This document shows positions 33,161 through 42,169 of a DNA stretch of 64,000 nucleotides, in pieces. Position 1 is the first letter of the stretch; the number at the start of each line of letters is the position of its first letter. Position numbers and translations under genes: made by a program. The notes beneath the pieces were generated by a model. That model was not told where the DNA came from, made no database searches, and saw nothing but the letters and a program-made list of their open reading frames with translations. Where the stretch lies: NCBI GenBank assembly GCA_025560025.1, contig CP048486.1, positions 1,554,001-1,618,000 of the forward strand. Direction: 5' to 3'. Source of the stretch: Agrobacterium tumefaciens. Lineage in GTDB: Bacteria; Pseudomonadota; Alphaproteobacteria; Rhizobiales; Rhizobiaceae.

Positions 33161-34339
33161 TCAGCCTTTCACGAAGAGTTGCCGCGGCACATTGGAAAGG
33201 CATTCGACACCGGTTTCGGTGATCGCGATGCTTTCGGTGATTTCGAGGCCCATGTCTTCCAGCCAGAGACCGGTCATGAAATGGAATGTCATGCCGGGCT
33301 TCAGCTCCGTGCGGTCGCCCGGCCGCAGGCTCATCGTGCGCTCGCCCCAGTCCGGCGGATAGGAGAGGCCGATCGGATAGCCGGTACGGTTGTCCTTGAT
33401 GATCCCGTATTTTTTCAGCACGGCGAAAAAGGCATTGGCGATGTCCTCGCAGGTGTTGCCCGGCTTCGCCGCGGAAAGACCGGCTTCCATGCCCTCAAGT
33501 GTTGCTTTTTCTGCGTCGAGGAACGCCTGTGTCGGCTTGCCGAGAAAGACGGTGCGCGACAGCGGGCAATGATAACGGCGGTAAGCGCCGGCGATTTCGA
33601 AGAAGGTGCCTTCGCCTGAGCGCATCGGCTTGTCGTCCCATGTCAGATGCGGGGCGGACGCGTCGGCACCCGAAGGGAGGAGCGGCACGATGGCGGGATA
33701 GTCGCCGCCGAATTCGGCGGTACCACGAATGCCGGCATCGTATATTTCGGCCACGAGATCGCATTTGCGCATGCCCGGCTCAACGACATCGACGATACGC
33801 TTGTGCATCAGCTCGACGATCTTGCCGGCCTTGCGCATATAGTCGAGTTCCGTCGGGCTCTTCACCGCGCGCTGCCAGTTCACGAGACCGGCGGCATCCT
33901 TGAAACGGGCGTTCGGCAGATGTTTTTGCAGCGATGCAAAGGCGGCGGCCGAGAAATAATAATTATCCATCTCGACGCCGACCGTCAGGCCGGACCAGCC
34001 GCGCTCCTCGATGATCTCAGACAACAGATCCATCGGATGCCGTTCGGTCGATTGAACGTAATGGTCAGGATAGCCGACGATATTGTCGTGGGCGAGGTAG
34101 GCCGTGCGCTTGGCGCCGTTGGCATCCTGCTTGCGGCCGTACCAGATCGGTTCGCCCTCTGGCGGTACCAGCACGCATTGATGCACATAGAAGGACCAGC
34201 CGTCATAACCGGTCAGCCAATGCATGTTGGACGGGTCGGTGACGACCAGAAGATCGATCCCGGCCTTTTCCATGGCTTTGCGGGTTTTGGACAGGCGCGC
34301 GGCATATTCCTCGCGCGTAAAGTTCAGCGTTACGCTCAC
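33161..34339 (-). CDS. doeA: Ectoine hydrolase, M24 family (DoeA/EutD)
   Basis: 392-residue creatinase/aminopeptidase-fold protein that opens the ectoine ring. The N-terminal half has PSNMHWLTGYDGWSFYVHQC, and the C-terminal pita-bread domain EGTFFEIAGAYRRYHCPLSR and LKPGMTFHFMTGLWLED. Length matches DoeA. It overlaps the next gene by four bases. In rhizobia the same gene is called eutD. Confidence 0.93.
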   Translation of the reverse strand: MSVTLNFTREEYAARLSKTRKAMEKAGIDLLVVTDPSNMHWLTGYDGWSFYVHQCVLVPPEGEPIWYGRKQDANGAKRTAYLAHDNIVGYPDHYVQSTERHPMDLLSEIIEERGWSGLTVGVEMDNYYFSAAAFASLQKHLPNARFKDAAGLVNWQRAVKSPTELDYMRKAGKIVELMHKRIVDVVEPGMRKCDLVAEIYDAGIRGTAEFGGDYPAIVPLLPSGADASAPHLTWDDKPMRSGEGTFFEIAGAYRRYHCPLSRTVFLGKPTQAFLDAEKATLEGMEAGLSAAKPGNTCEDIANAFFAVLKKYGIIKDNRTGYPIGLSYPPDWGERTMSLRPGDRTELKPGMTFHFMTGLWLEDMGLEITESIAITETGVECLSNVPRQLFVKG

Positions 34340-35349
34340 GCTGCGTCTCCCATTTTTACGCTGTTTTCGATGGTTTGACCGCTCTTGGCTTCCTTTGCGC
34401 GGGCAAAGGCGAGATTGGCGATGGCGGTGTCCTGCACGCCGGTGCCGGTCAGATCGGCAAAGGTGATGTCCTTGTTCGAAACACGGCCCTGCACCTTGCC
34501 GGCAATGACGCCGCCAAGTTCGGCGAAGTGCTGATCCGACGCGGCGTGGTCTGCGGCGATGGCGTGATGCAACTCACCGAGAATGCGGGTCTGCGACAGC
34601 CGGTCCGCGACATAGCGCGCTCTGGCGAATAAGGCCGGATCGATCTCGTTCTTGTGTTCGGCATCCGATCCCATGGCTGTCAGATGCTGGCCTTCTTCCA
34701 GCCAGTCGGCAAACAGGATCGGCTTTTCGGCTGGTGTCGTGGTGACGATGATATCGGCACCCCGCGCGGCGGCCTGCGGATCGGCCACAGCGACGATCTC
34801 GATGCCGTGTTCGCTGGCGAAATCGCCTGCAAGTCTCTCCGCCTTTTGGTGGTCCCGCGCCCATATCCGAGCCGACCTGATCGGGCGCACCAGCATCAGG
34901 GCTTCAAGCTGCAAACGGGCCTGCATGCCCGCCCCGAAGATCGCGGCGACGGAAGCATCTTTGCGGGCCAGATGCCGCGCCGCGACAGCACCGGCCGCGG
35001 CGGTCCTCACATCGGTAAGATAGCCATTGTCGAGGAGAAGGGCCTCCACCAGTCCGGTCTTTGCGCTGAAGAGGATCATCAGGCCATTGAGGCTGGGCAG
35101 GCCGAGTTTCGGATTGTCGAAGAAACCGGGGCTGACCTTGATGGCGAAACCGTCAAAGCCCGGCACATAGGCCGTCTTCACATCCACTTCGCCGCGAAAC
35201 TCGGGAATATCGAGCCGCAGGATCGGCGGCATGGCAACGGCTTGCGTTGCGAGCGCCGTAAAGGCCCGCTCCACACAATCGACAGCGGAAAGGTCGAGCT
35301 TGATGACACCGCGGAGGTCTTTTTCTGTCAGGATGGTGATGCGGCTCAT
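34336..35349 (-). CDS. eutC: Ornithine-cyclodeaminase-family hydroxyectoine-utilisation protein EutC
   Basis: 337 residues of the ornithine cyclodeaminase/mu-crystallin family, with the NAD-binding segment AIFGAGMQARLQLEALMLV and the ETAAAAVAARHLA-like stretch (TDVRTAAAGAVAARHLA). In ectoine clusters this gene accompanies eutB for conversion of 5-hydroxyectoine products. It is unrelated to the ethanolamine eutC at 955-1743 despite the name. Overlaps of four bases on both sides show tight coupling. Confidence 0.87.
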   Translation of the reverse strand: MSRITILTEKDLRGVIKLDLSAVDCVERAFTALATQAVAMPPILRLDIPEFRGEVDVKTAYVPGFDGFAIKVSPGFFDNPKLGLPSLNGLMILFSAKTGLVEALLLDNGYLTDVRTAAAGAVAARHLARKDASVAAIFGAGMQARLQLEALMLVRPIRSARIWARDHQKAERLAGDFASEHGIEIVAVADPQAAARGADIIVTTTPAEKPILFADWLEEGQHLTAMGSDAEHKNEIDPALFARARYVADRLSQTRILGELHHAIAADHAASDQHFAELGGVIAGKVQGRVSNKDITFADLTGTGVQDTAIANLAFARAKEAKSGQTIENSVKMGDAA

Positions 35350-36365
35350 GCGGCTCCCCCGTCGATGATGGTCTTATGCATCGCCGGATCGATATTTCCG
35401 CCCGACACGATGATGGCGGTTGGGCCGCTGATGTCGATCTTGCTCGACAGAATGGCAGCGAAACCAACGGCGCCCGCACCCTCCACCGTCAAACCTTCTT
35501 CGCGCGCCGCATGGCGGATGCCGGCTGCAATCTCGTCTTCGGAAACCAGCACGATCTCATGGAGGAGTTGCTGGCAGAGCGCGAATGTCACGCGGTTCTC
35601 CAGTCCAATCCCGCCGCCCAGCGAATCCGCCAACGTTTCTTCCTCCCGGACGGCGACGGGCCGGCCGGCTGCGACCGACGCCTGCATGGCCGCACCCCGC
35701 TCCATGGAAATGCCGATGACCCGTGCCCGGGGCTTCAGCGCCTTGACCGCGACGGCGATACCGCCCGCAAGGCCACCGCCGGAAAGAGGAACGAGCACCG
35801 TTGTCAGTCCCGGCATGTCTTCGACAACCTCTAGACCGATCGTTCCCTGGCCGGCCACGACGTCAGCATCATCGAATGGCGGGATTGCGGTCAGGCCGAG
35901 ACTCTTGGTCAGGCGCTCCGCTTCCTCCTGCGCGTCATCCTGTGACCTGCCGACGATCCGGATATCCGCACCGAGCGCACGGATCGCCTCAACCTTGTTT
36001 GCCGGCACGAGCGCCGACATGCAGATCGTGGCGGGAATTCCGAGTTTGCGTGCTGCATAGGCCACGGCCCGGCCATGATTGCCGGTCGAGGCGGTGACGA
36101 GGCCACGCCTGCGTGCCTCCTCGTCAAGCGAGAGAATAGCGTTCATCGCGCCGCGCAGTTTGAAGGCGCCGATGGGCTGAAGGGTTTCAAGTTTGAGATG
36201 AACGGGATTACCACAGCGTTCGGACAGAGTGTCCGAGCGAAACAACGGTGTTCGCTCCACCTGTCCGGCAAGCCGCACAGCCGCCTGCTCTATCGCGGCC
36301 AGCGAGACCGGAAGCGGGTTTTTATCGGCGGATATGGACAGGTTTTCGCTCTTCATGATTGTCAT
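35346..36365 (-). CDS. eutB: Threonine-dehydratase-like hydroxyectoine-utilisation protein EutB
   Basis: 339-residue fold-II PLP enzyme. The PLP lysine lies in GAFKLRGAMNA, the Gly-rich phosphate loop in VPLSGGGLAGG, and TASTGNHGRAVAYAA is the family block. It is the first gene of the eutBC-doeAB-ehuBCDA run. Unlike the Sinorhizobium cluster, no eutA (arylmalonate-decarboxylase-like) gene is present. Not related to ethanolamine eutB. Two ATGs three codons apart are possible starts. Confidence 0.88.
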   Translation of the reverse strand: MTIMKSENLSISADKNPLPVSLAAIEQAAVRLAGQVERTPLFRSDTLSERCGNPVHLKLETLQPIGAFKLRGAMNAILSLDEEARRRGLVTASTGNHGRAVAYAARKLGIPATICMSALVPANKVEAIRALGADIRIVGRSQDDAQEEAERLTKSLGLTAIPPFDDADVVAGQGTIGLEVVEDMPGLTTVLVPLSGGGLAGGIAVAVKALKPRARVIGISMERGAAMQASVAAGRPVAVREEETLADSLGGGIGLENRVTFALCQQLLHEIVLVSEDEIAAGIRHAAREEGLTVEGAGAVGFAAILSSKIDISGPTAIIVSGGNIDPAMHKTIIDGGAA

Positions 36366-36433
36366 GTTGAGAGCGAAGTAAAATCATGTCAATTATTATA
36401 TTGTAATGATTCAATGATTTTCGGGCGGCTGCC
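36366..36433 (-). promoter_or_regulatory. Probable promoter of the ectoine operon
   Basis: AT-rich 68-bp gap between enuR and eutB, in strong contrast to its flanks. The minus strand has a perfect -10 hexamer TATAAT (36400-36395) but no clear -35. Repeated ATCATT and AATCATTAC words just upstream of the -10 could be an EnuR site. Confidence 0.45.
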
Positions 36434-37882
36434 TTAGCCGATTGAACCGATATCGTAGACCGGCGGCAGCTGCTCGAAGGCCTGCCGCACGGTGGTCAAG
36501 GCTTTGATGAGGCTTGGGTGATTGAGGCGACCGCCGAGACATATGCGGATGCCGCCGCCATGGCCGGGACCGGCAATGAATGGTTCCGACGGCGTGACCG
36601 CGACGTTCTGGTTTGTGAGCGCACGCACCAGGCCGTCTTCCGTCCAGCGCGGTGGAACCTTCAGCCAGGCGCAGAAGGAGAGGGGGTGGGTCGAGGCGAT
36701 ATGGTCGCCCAATATGTCCGCGGCAATTCTTTGCCGCGCACGCACTTCGGCGCGCTGGACATCCAGCAGCCGTCTTGCGGTGCCGTTTTCGACCCAGCGC
36801 GTGGCGATTTCGGCCGTGAGATAGGTTCCGCTCCAGCTCGATACACGCAGGATAGAAGCGGCACGGATGGAGTAGGCGGGCGGCACGACGAGATAACCGA
36901 CGCGCAGCCCGGTCAGGACTGTCTTGGTAAAGCTGGTGACGAAAAAGCCCAGATCGGGCAGCATTTCGGTGATGGATGGCAGATCATCCTCAATGATCGG
37001 GCGATAGACTTCGTCCTCAATGACAAAGACGCCGTACCGTTCAGCAATCGCGGCAATCGCCCGCCTGCGCTCCGCACCCGAAACATGCCCGGTCGGATTG
37101 TTGAGGGTGGGAATGAGCACGATTGCCCTCACGCCACCGGCTGCACAGGCGGCCTCCAGCGCGTCCGGCAGAATGCCCTCTTCGTCGGTTGGCAGGCCCT
37201 TGAGGCTGAAGCCCAGAATGTTCGACAGGCCGATAATGCCGTGGTCGGTGAGGTTTTCGCAGAGAACCACGTCGTTCGAGCGGATAATACAGCTCAGGGC
37301 GAGAAAAATGCCGTGCGCAGCACCATTGGTGACGAGAATACGCTCCGCGCCGGCGGTCACGCCCATCATACCAAGCCAGATCCGGGCGGTTTCGCGATGG
37401 CTGTCGAGGCCCGCGACCGGCCGGCAAGGGCGCATGAAGCCCGAATTGTCGCCATCGGCCAATTCGCGAAGGATGGCGCGCGAGGCGTTTTCATGGTCGT
37501 CGAGATAGACGCCGCGGATAATCGAGAGATCTAGCACCTCGGTCGGGCTGTGATCGAGCATCATGCGTCCCGCCCGGTCCGTCACACGCGTCTTCACGAA
37601 GGTGCCGCGGCCGATTTCGCCGCTGAGATAACCCAGCCGCTCGGCCTCCTTGTAGGAGAGGCTGACGGTCTGGACCGAAAGGCCGAGTTCGCGGGCGAGA
37701 TCGCGGTGGGTCGGCATGCGGTCCATCGGCTTCAGGACGCCGGCGTCGATATCGGCAATGATGCGTTCCGTCAGGGCGGAATGTTTCGTTTCGCCTTTCT
37801 GCTTGGCCAGGGTCGGCCGCCATGCCACCGGTTTGGTTGCGGAAACCGGATCTGAGCTGAGCGGATTGGCTTGACGACGCAT
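36434..37882 (-). CDS. enuR: MocR/GabR-type regulator of ectoine catabolism
   Basis: 482 residues: a GntR winged helix (about 33-100, HRDLARELGLSVQTVSLSYKEAERLG) linked to a fold-I aminotransferase-like domain with NNPTG (261-265), Asp290 and the PLP lysine Lys320 (SFTKTVLTGLRVGY). EnuR proteins bind DABA or ADABA as external aldimines and relieve repression of ectoine genes. Position directly upstream of eutB supports that role. Confidence 0.92.
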   Translation of the reverse strand: MRRQANPLSSDPVSATKPVAWRPTLAKQKGETKHSALTERIIADIDAGVLKPMDRMPTHRDLARELGLSVQTVSLSYKEAERLGYLSGEIGRGTFVKTRVTDRAGRMMLDHSPTEVLDLSIIRGVYLDDHENASRAILRELADGDNSGFMRPCRPVAGLDSHRETARIWLGMMGVTAGAERILVTNGAAHGIFLALSCIIRSNDVVLCENLTDHGIIGLSNILGFSLKGLPTDEEGILPDALEAACAAGGVRAIVLIPTLNNPTGHVSGAERRRAIAAIAERYGVFVIEDEVYRPIIEDDLPSITEMLPDLGFFVTSFTKTVLTGLRVGYLVVPPAYSIRAASILRVSSWSGTYLTAEIATRWVENGTARRLLDVQRAEVRARQRIAADILGDHIASTHPLSFCAWLKVPPRWTEDGLVRALTNQNVAVTPSEPFIAGPGHGGGIRICLGGRLNHPSLIKALTTVRQAFEQLPPVYDIGSIG

Positions 37883-37963
37883 GAAATTGTCTCGTTTTTG
37901 ACGACGGTAATTTCATGACATTATGCATGCTTCTGCGAAAAGATGAAGCCTTATGCAGCGCAG

Positions 37964-37998
37964 ATGACAACTGCGCCGCAAATAGGCGCAGTTGTCAT
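37964..37998. repeat. 14-bp perfect inverted repeat between doeD and enuR
   Basis: ATGACAACTGCGCC at 37964-37977 pairs with GGCGCAGTTGTCAT at 37985-37998 around a 7-base loop. It lies 55 bases past the doeD stop and 80 bases before the enuR start. No T-run follows on either strand, so it may be a protein-binding site or a factor-dependent terminator for doeD. Confidence 0.65.
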
Positions 37999-38052
37999 GT
38001 CGTTGCTTTCGAAATGGGCAGCAGCTGTGACCGTTAAACGCCAAGGCTGGCG

Positions 38053-39456
38053 TCAGATTTTTTCGCCGGCCCGCACCAGATCGTCCATGACGCTGCGCAC
38101 GGCGGCTTCGGCGATAGCGATGATCTCATCCACCTCCGCCTTCGTTGTGACGAGCGGCGGCGCAAAGCCCAGAATATCGCCATGCGGCATGGCGCGCGCA
38201 ATAAGGCCGCCATTGCGCGCCGCCTTCGAAACGCGCGCCCCCACAGTAAGACCGGGGGCAAAACGTGTCTTCTTTTCACGATCCGCCACGAATTCGATAG
38301 CACCCATCAAGCCCACGCCGCGCACCTCTCCGACGATCGGAAGCTGCGCGAACTTCGCCTTCAACTGCTCCTGAAAATAGCTGCCGACGGCCCGCGCATT
38401 GCCGGGCAGGTCTTCCTTTTCGACGATGTCGAGCACGGCATTTGCCGCAGCCGCACCGATGGGGTGGCCGGAATAGGTGTAGCCGTGGGAGAAGGCTCCG
38501 ACGCGATCGGCGCCCTCCTCCATAACCTCGTAGACTTTCTCCCCCACGATGGCGCCGGAGAGCGGGAAATAGGCCGAAGTCAGGCCCTTGGCGACTGTGA
38601 TCAGGTCCGGCTCGATGCCGTAATGTTGCGAGCCGAACATGGAGCCTGTACGGCCGAAGCCGGTAATCACCTCATCGGCAATCAGCAGGACATCGTATTT
38701 TTTGAGAACATCCTGTATCGCCGGCCAGTAGCCTTCCGGCGGCGGCGTGATGCCGCCCGTGCCAAGCACCGGTTCGGCAATGAAGGCGCCTATCGTGTCG
38801 GGGCCCTCGCGCAGAATGAGCGCTTCCAGTTCGTCGGCGCGCCGTTTTGAGAATTCCAGCTCGGTTTCACCGGCTTCTGCGCCCCAGTAATGGTGCGGAA
38901 CGCCGGTGTGCAGCACGCCGGCACGCGGCAGGTCCATGTGGTCGTGATAAAAACTCATGCCGGTCATGGAGCCGGAAACCACGCTGCAGCCGTGATATCC
39001 CCTTTCGCGGGAGATGATTTTTTTCTTCTGCGGCTTGCCGCGCAGATTGTTGTAATACCAGACGAGCTTTGCCTGGGTCTCGTTGGCGTCCGAACCCGAC
39101 ATGCCGTAAAAGACCTTGCTCATCTTGCCGGGCGCCATCTTCACCAGCCGGTCGGAAAGGATCGCCAGTTCGTCCGTCGTGTGGGCGGCGTAAGAATGGT
39201 AGTAGGCAAGCCGATAGGCCTGACGGGAGATGGCCTCCGCCACCTCGGTGCGGCCATAACCGACATTGACGCAATAAAGACCGGCGAAGCCATCGATCAG
39301 CTGCTTGCCATATGCGTCCTGAATACGGATGCCCTTGCCGGTTTCGACGATGGTGGGTTCACCGAGCTTGCCGCTGGCGAAATCCTTCAGCTGCGTGAAG
39401 GGATGCAGAACCGCATTTCGATCCATTTCCGCGATGTTTTTGATGTCGATGGTCAT
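38053..39456 (-). CDS. doeD: Diaminobutyrate aminotransferase of ectoine catabolism (DoeD)
   Basis: 467-residue class-III, PLP-dependent aminotransferase. PLP lysine in ITVAKGLTSAYFPLSGA; DEVITGFGRTG and GYTYSGHPIGAAAA are family blocks. It converts 2,4-diaminobutyrate to aspartate semialdehyde, between DoeB and DoeC. Other omega-transaminases look similar, so the assignment relies on the cluster. It is 12 bases downstream of doeC. Confidence 0.85.
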   Translation of the reverse strand: MTIDIKNIAEMDRNAVLHPFTQLKDFASGKLGEPTIVETGKGIRIQDAYGKQLIDGFAGLYCVNVGYGRTEVAEAISRQAYRLAYYHSYAAHTTDELAILSDRLVKMAPGKMSKVFYGMSGSDANETQAKLVWYYNNLRGKPQKKKIISRERGYHGCSVVSGSMTGMSFYHDHMDLPRAGVLHTGVPHHYWGAEAGETELEFSKRRADELEALILREGPDTIGAFIAEPVLGTGGITPPPEGYWPAIQDVLKKYDVLLIADEVITGFGRTGSMFGSQHYGIEPDLITVAKGLTSAYFPLSGAIVGEKVYEVMEEGADRVGAFSHGYTYSGHPIGAAAANAVLDIVEKEDLPGNARAVGSYFQEQLKAKFAQLPIVGEVRGVGLMGAIEFVADREKKTRFAPGLTVGARVSKAARNGGLIARAMPHGDILGFAPPLVTTKAEVDEIIAIAEAAVRSVMDDLVRAGEKI

Positions 39457-39468
39457 AGGCAGTTCCTT

Positions 39469-40947
39469 TCAGGCAGCCAGGTTGCCGAAGCAGACATATT
39501 TGGGTTCGAGATATTCCATGAGTCCATGACGCGAGCCTTCGCGGCCAAGGCCGGATTGTTTCCAGCCGCCGAATGGAATGGGCGCGCCGGTGAATTTCGG
39601 CGTGTTGACGGCAACCATGCCGTATTCCAGCTGGTCCGTCAGGCGCATCGCCCGGCCGAGGTCGTTGGTGTAGACATAGGCCGCAAGCCCCATCTCCGTG
39701 GCATTGGCGCGGCGGACCACCTCCCGCTCGTCATCGAAGGGCAGGATGGCGGCGACCGGGCCGAAGGTTTCTTCGCGCGCGATCAGCATGTCGTCGGTCA
39801 CATCGGCCAGCACGGTAGGTGTGACGAAATTGCCACCGAGCGGGCTATCCTGCCCGCCGCAGACGAGGCGCGCGCCGGAAGAGAGCGCCTGCGCAACCTG
39901 CTGACGGCACTTTTCGGCGACGGACGGTCGTGTCATCGGCCCGATGTCGATACCGGGTTCAAGGCCATGGCCGACGGTCAGTCTTGAGGTCGCATCGGCA
40001 AATCGCTCAATGAAGCGGTCATAAAGCCCGCGTTGAATATAGATGCGGTTTGCCGCAAGGCAGTCCTGTCCCGATGTGGCGAATTTGGCGGCGAGGCAGC
40101 CCTTCACGGTCTGGGGCAGGTCCGCATCGGCGAAGACGATGAAGGGGGCGTGGCCGCCAAGCTCCAGCGAGGCTTTTTTGATGGTCGCCGCCGATTGCGT
40201 GAGGAGGAGCCGTCCCACCTCGGTCGAACCGGTGAAGGAAAATGCCCGCACCTCGGTATGTTCCAGCAGGCGGCGCGCAAGCGGTGCGGCTTCACCCGGC
40301 AGAACCTGCAACACGCCGGCCGGCATGCCCGCCTCCTGCGCCAGTTTTGCCAGTGCCAGTGCCGAAAGCGGTGTTTCCGGGGCCGGTTTGACGATCATCG
40401 TGCAGCCGGCAGCCAGGGCCGCGCCGGCCTTGCGGGCGATCATGGCTGAGGGGAAATTCCATGGGGTGATGGCCACCGTGACGCCGATCGGCTGCATCCG
40501 GACGGAAAGATTGCCGCCTTTTAGGTGGCTTGGAATTGTCTCGCCATAGGATCTCTCGCCCTCGCTCGCAAACCAGTCGAGAAAGGCGGCGGCATAGGAA
40601 ATTTCGCCGAGCGATTCCGCAAGCGGCTTTCCCTGTTCGGCGCTGATGATAACAGCGAGGTCGCGGGCATTGTCACGCATCAGCCGGCCCCATGCCCGCA
40701 GGATATCGCCACGTTCGACGGGCAGCATGTCCCGCCACCGGAGAAATGCTCTGCCGGCGGCCTCGACTGCGGCGTCCACGTCGTTCAGGGAGCAGGAAGA
40801 GACATCGAGCAGATGATCTCCGCTTGCCGGATCGACAACGCCCAGCGTCTCCTTACGCGCCACCCATTGCCCGTCCAGAAAGGCACGATGCTCGATCAGC
40901 TCCGGTCGGTGAAGGTTTTTAAGCGCTGCGCTGGCGATAGCTTCCAT
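39469..40947 (-). CDS. doeC: Aspartate-semialdehyde dehydrogenase of ectoine catabolism (DoeC)
   Basis: 492-residue aldehyde dehydrogenase of the succinate-semialdehyde (GabD) subgroup. Catalytic Cys in SGQDCLAANR, general-base Glu in LELGGHAP, NAD site FTGSTEVGR. Oxidises aspartate semialdehyde to aspartate, completing ectoine use. ATG 40947 is chosen over an upstream TTG because AAGGGA lies 8 bases before it. Transcribed away from the doeX regulator. Confidence 0.87.
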   Translation of the reverse strand: MEAIASAALKNLHRPELIEHRAFLDGQWVARKETLGVVDPASGDHLLDVSSCSLNDVDAAVEAAGRAFLRWRDMLPVERGDILRAWGRLMRDNARDLAVIISAEQGKPLAESLGEISYAAAFLDWFASEGERSYGETIPSHLKGGNLSVRMQPIGVTVAITPWNFPSAMIARKAGAALAAGCTMIVKPAPETPLSALALAKLAQEAGMPAGVLQVLPGEAAPLARRLLEHTEVRAFSFTGSTEVGRLLLTQSAATIKKASLELGGHAPFIVFADADLPQTVKGCLAAKFATSGQDCLAANRIYIQRGLYDRFIERFADATSRLTVGHGLEPGIDIGPMTRPSVAEKCRQQVAQALSSGARLVCGGQDSPLGGNFVTPTVLADVTDDMLIAREETFGPVAAILPFDDEREVVRRANATEMGLAAYVYTNDLGRAMRLTDQLEYGMVAVNTPKFTGAPIPFGGWKQSGLGREGSRHGLMEYLEPKYVCFGNLAA

Positions 40948-41024
40948 CGGCAAGTTCCCTTTTCATTTGCCAGAAGCTTAACTGCGCTGCATGATTGATC
41001 GGCGGCGTTTAAGCGCGCTTCGAC

Positions 41025-41063
41025 GCAGGAATAATGCTTAGTTTGATATTCATATGCAGGAAT
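41025..41063. promoter_or_regulatory. Direct repeat upstream of doeX
   Basis: GCAGGAAT occurs at 41025-41032 and 41056-41063, 31 bp (three turns) apart, in the doeC/doeX divergent region. Lrp/AsnC proteins often bind phased repeats. Low confidence, because part of the second copy may be the doeX ribosome site. Confidence 0.3.
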
Positions 41064-41068
41064 CCCGC

Positions 41069-41536
41069 ATGACCCAGATTGACCGAGCCGACCGGGCGCT
41101 GCTTGACGCCGTGCAGAAGAACAATCGCCTGACATCGGAAGAACTGGCCAAAATCGTCAACCTGTCGCCAACCGCGTGCCAGCGTCGGTTGAAGCGCCTG
41201 CGTGATGAGGGGGTGATCGAAGCCGATGTGGCAATCGTTTCGCCCAAGGCTGTCGGGCGCGGCATCACCATGATCGTTCTTGTCTCGCTGGAGCGAGAAA
41301 GGGCCGATATTGTCGACCGTTTCAAGGCCGCCATTCGCGCTACGCGGGAGGTAATGATCGGTTATTACGTGACGGGTGACGCCGATTTCATTCTGGTTAT
41401 CACGGCCAAGGACATGGAGGACTACGAGGCCTTCACCCGCCGGTTCTTTTACGAGAACCACGATATCAAGGGGTTCAAGACGATGGTCGTCATGGACCGC
41501 GTCAAGGCCGGCTTCGCCTTCCCGATAGACCCTTGA
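41069..41536 (+). CDS. doeX: Lrp/AsnC-family regulator (DoeX)
   Basis: 155 residues: N-terminal helix-turn-helix (LTSEELAKIVNLSPTACQRRL) and C-terminal RAM ligand domain (MIGYYVTGDADFILVITAKD). Divergent from doeC-doeD, so it likely controls them, as in other DoeX-containing clusters. AGGA 8 bases before ATG 41069 favours it over an ATG at 41054. Confidence 0.88.
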   Translation: MTQIDRADRALLDAVQKNNRLTSEELAKIVNLSPTACQRRLKRLRDEGVIEADVAIVSPKAVGRGITMIVLVSLERERADIVDRFKAAIRATREVMIGYYVTGDADFILVITAKDMEDYEAFTRRFFYENHDIKGFKTMVVMDRVKAGFAFPIDP

Positions 41537-41586
41537 CGGCATGGCAGGTTAACGCAAAGACCGGCCTGTGATAAATACCGCTTTCC

Positions 41587-42000
41587 TTACCAGCCGTAGC
41601 TGAAGGTCAGGCCGCTGCCATTGTCGCCATCCTGCACCACATTGGTTTGCGTGTTGCGGCCATACTGGAAAATGCCATAGGCATTGTTGTTGCCATTCTG
41701 CTGCAATGTTGCGGCATGGCCGTTGCCCCGTTGCCGGATGAAACCGAGATTGCCGCCGCCGTTCTGGGCGATGCCGGCGGCGTTGCCACGGCCAAGCTGC
41801 CGGATATCGGCATCCTTCAGGCCACGGTAAAGCGAATAGGCGCGCAGCCCGGTCGAGAGAAGATCACCATCCGCTGTATTGCCTGGCGCGAGGTCGAATG
41901 AAATCCGGCCGCCGGCATGAGCGGGTGTTGAAAGCCCGATTGGCGCGAGGCTACCGACAAGCAAAGTAATGGTAACAAGTTTCAATATGTTGCGGGTCAT
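41587..42000 (-). CDS. Curlin-repeat protein, minor-subunit-like
   Basis: 137 residues with a Sec signal peptide (LVTITLLVGSLAPIGLSTPAHA) and at least five Q-x-G-x-x-N-type half repeats in the C-terminal 70 residues (RQLGRGN, QNGGGN, QRGNGH, QQNGNNN, QYGRNT, QDGDNG). The repeat makes the beta-helix of curli amyloid. The non-repeat N-terminal section and short repeat tract make it more CsgB-like (nucleator) than CsgA-like, but I cannot be sure. GGGAGA before ATG 42000 fixes the start. Confidence 0.82.
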   Translation of the reverse strand: MTRNILKLVTITLLVGSLAPIGLSTPAHAGGRISFDLAPGNTADGDLLSTGLRAYSLYRGLKDADIRQLGRGNAAGIAQNGGGNLGFIRQRGNGHAATLQQNGNNNAYGIFQYGRNTQTNVVQDGDNGSGLTFSYGW

Positions 42001-42113
42001 TTTTGTCTCCCATCTGTCAGCGTCTTGCCGATGATCCACTGTCGCATTTCGCAACTGAACCAGATCGGAATTGCCCATTCACATGTCGTTCAGCGGTTCG
42101 GCACGATCAAAAG

Positions 42114-42141
42114 AAAAGGGCGCCGAAACCGGCGCCCTTTT
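42114..42141 (-). terminator. Rho-independent terminator after csgH
   Basis: AAAAGGGCGCCG at 42114-42125 pairs with CGGCGCCCTTTT at 42130-42141, 12-bp stem with a 4-base loop, followed on the minus strand by CTTTTG. It lies 28 bases past the csgH-like stop. The symmetric A/T flanks would let it act in both directions. Confidence 0.8.
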
Positions 42142-42169
42142 CTCTTGAAATATACGACACGACGGCAGC

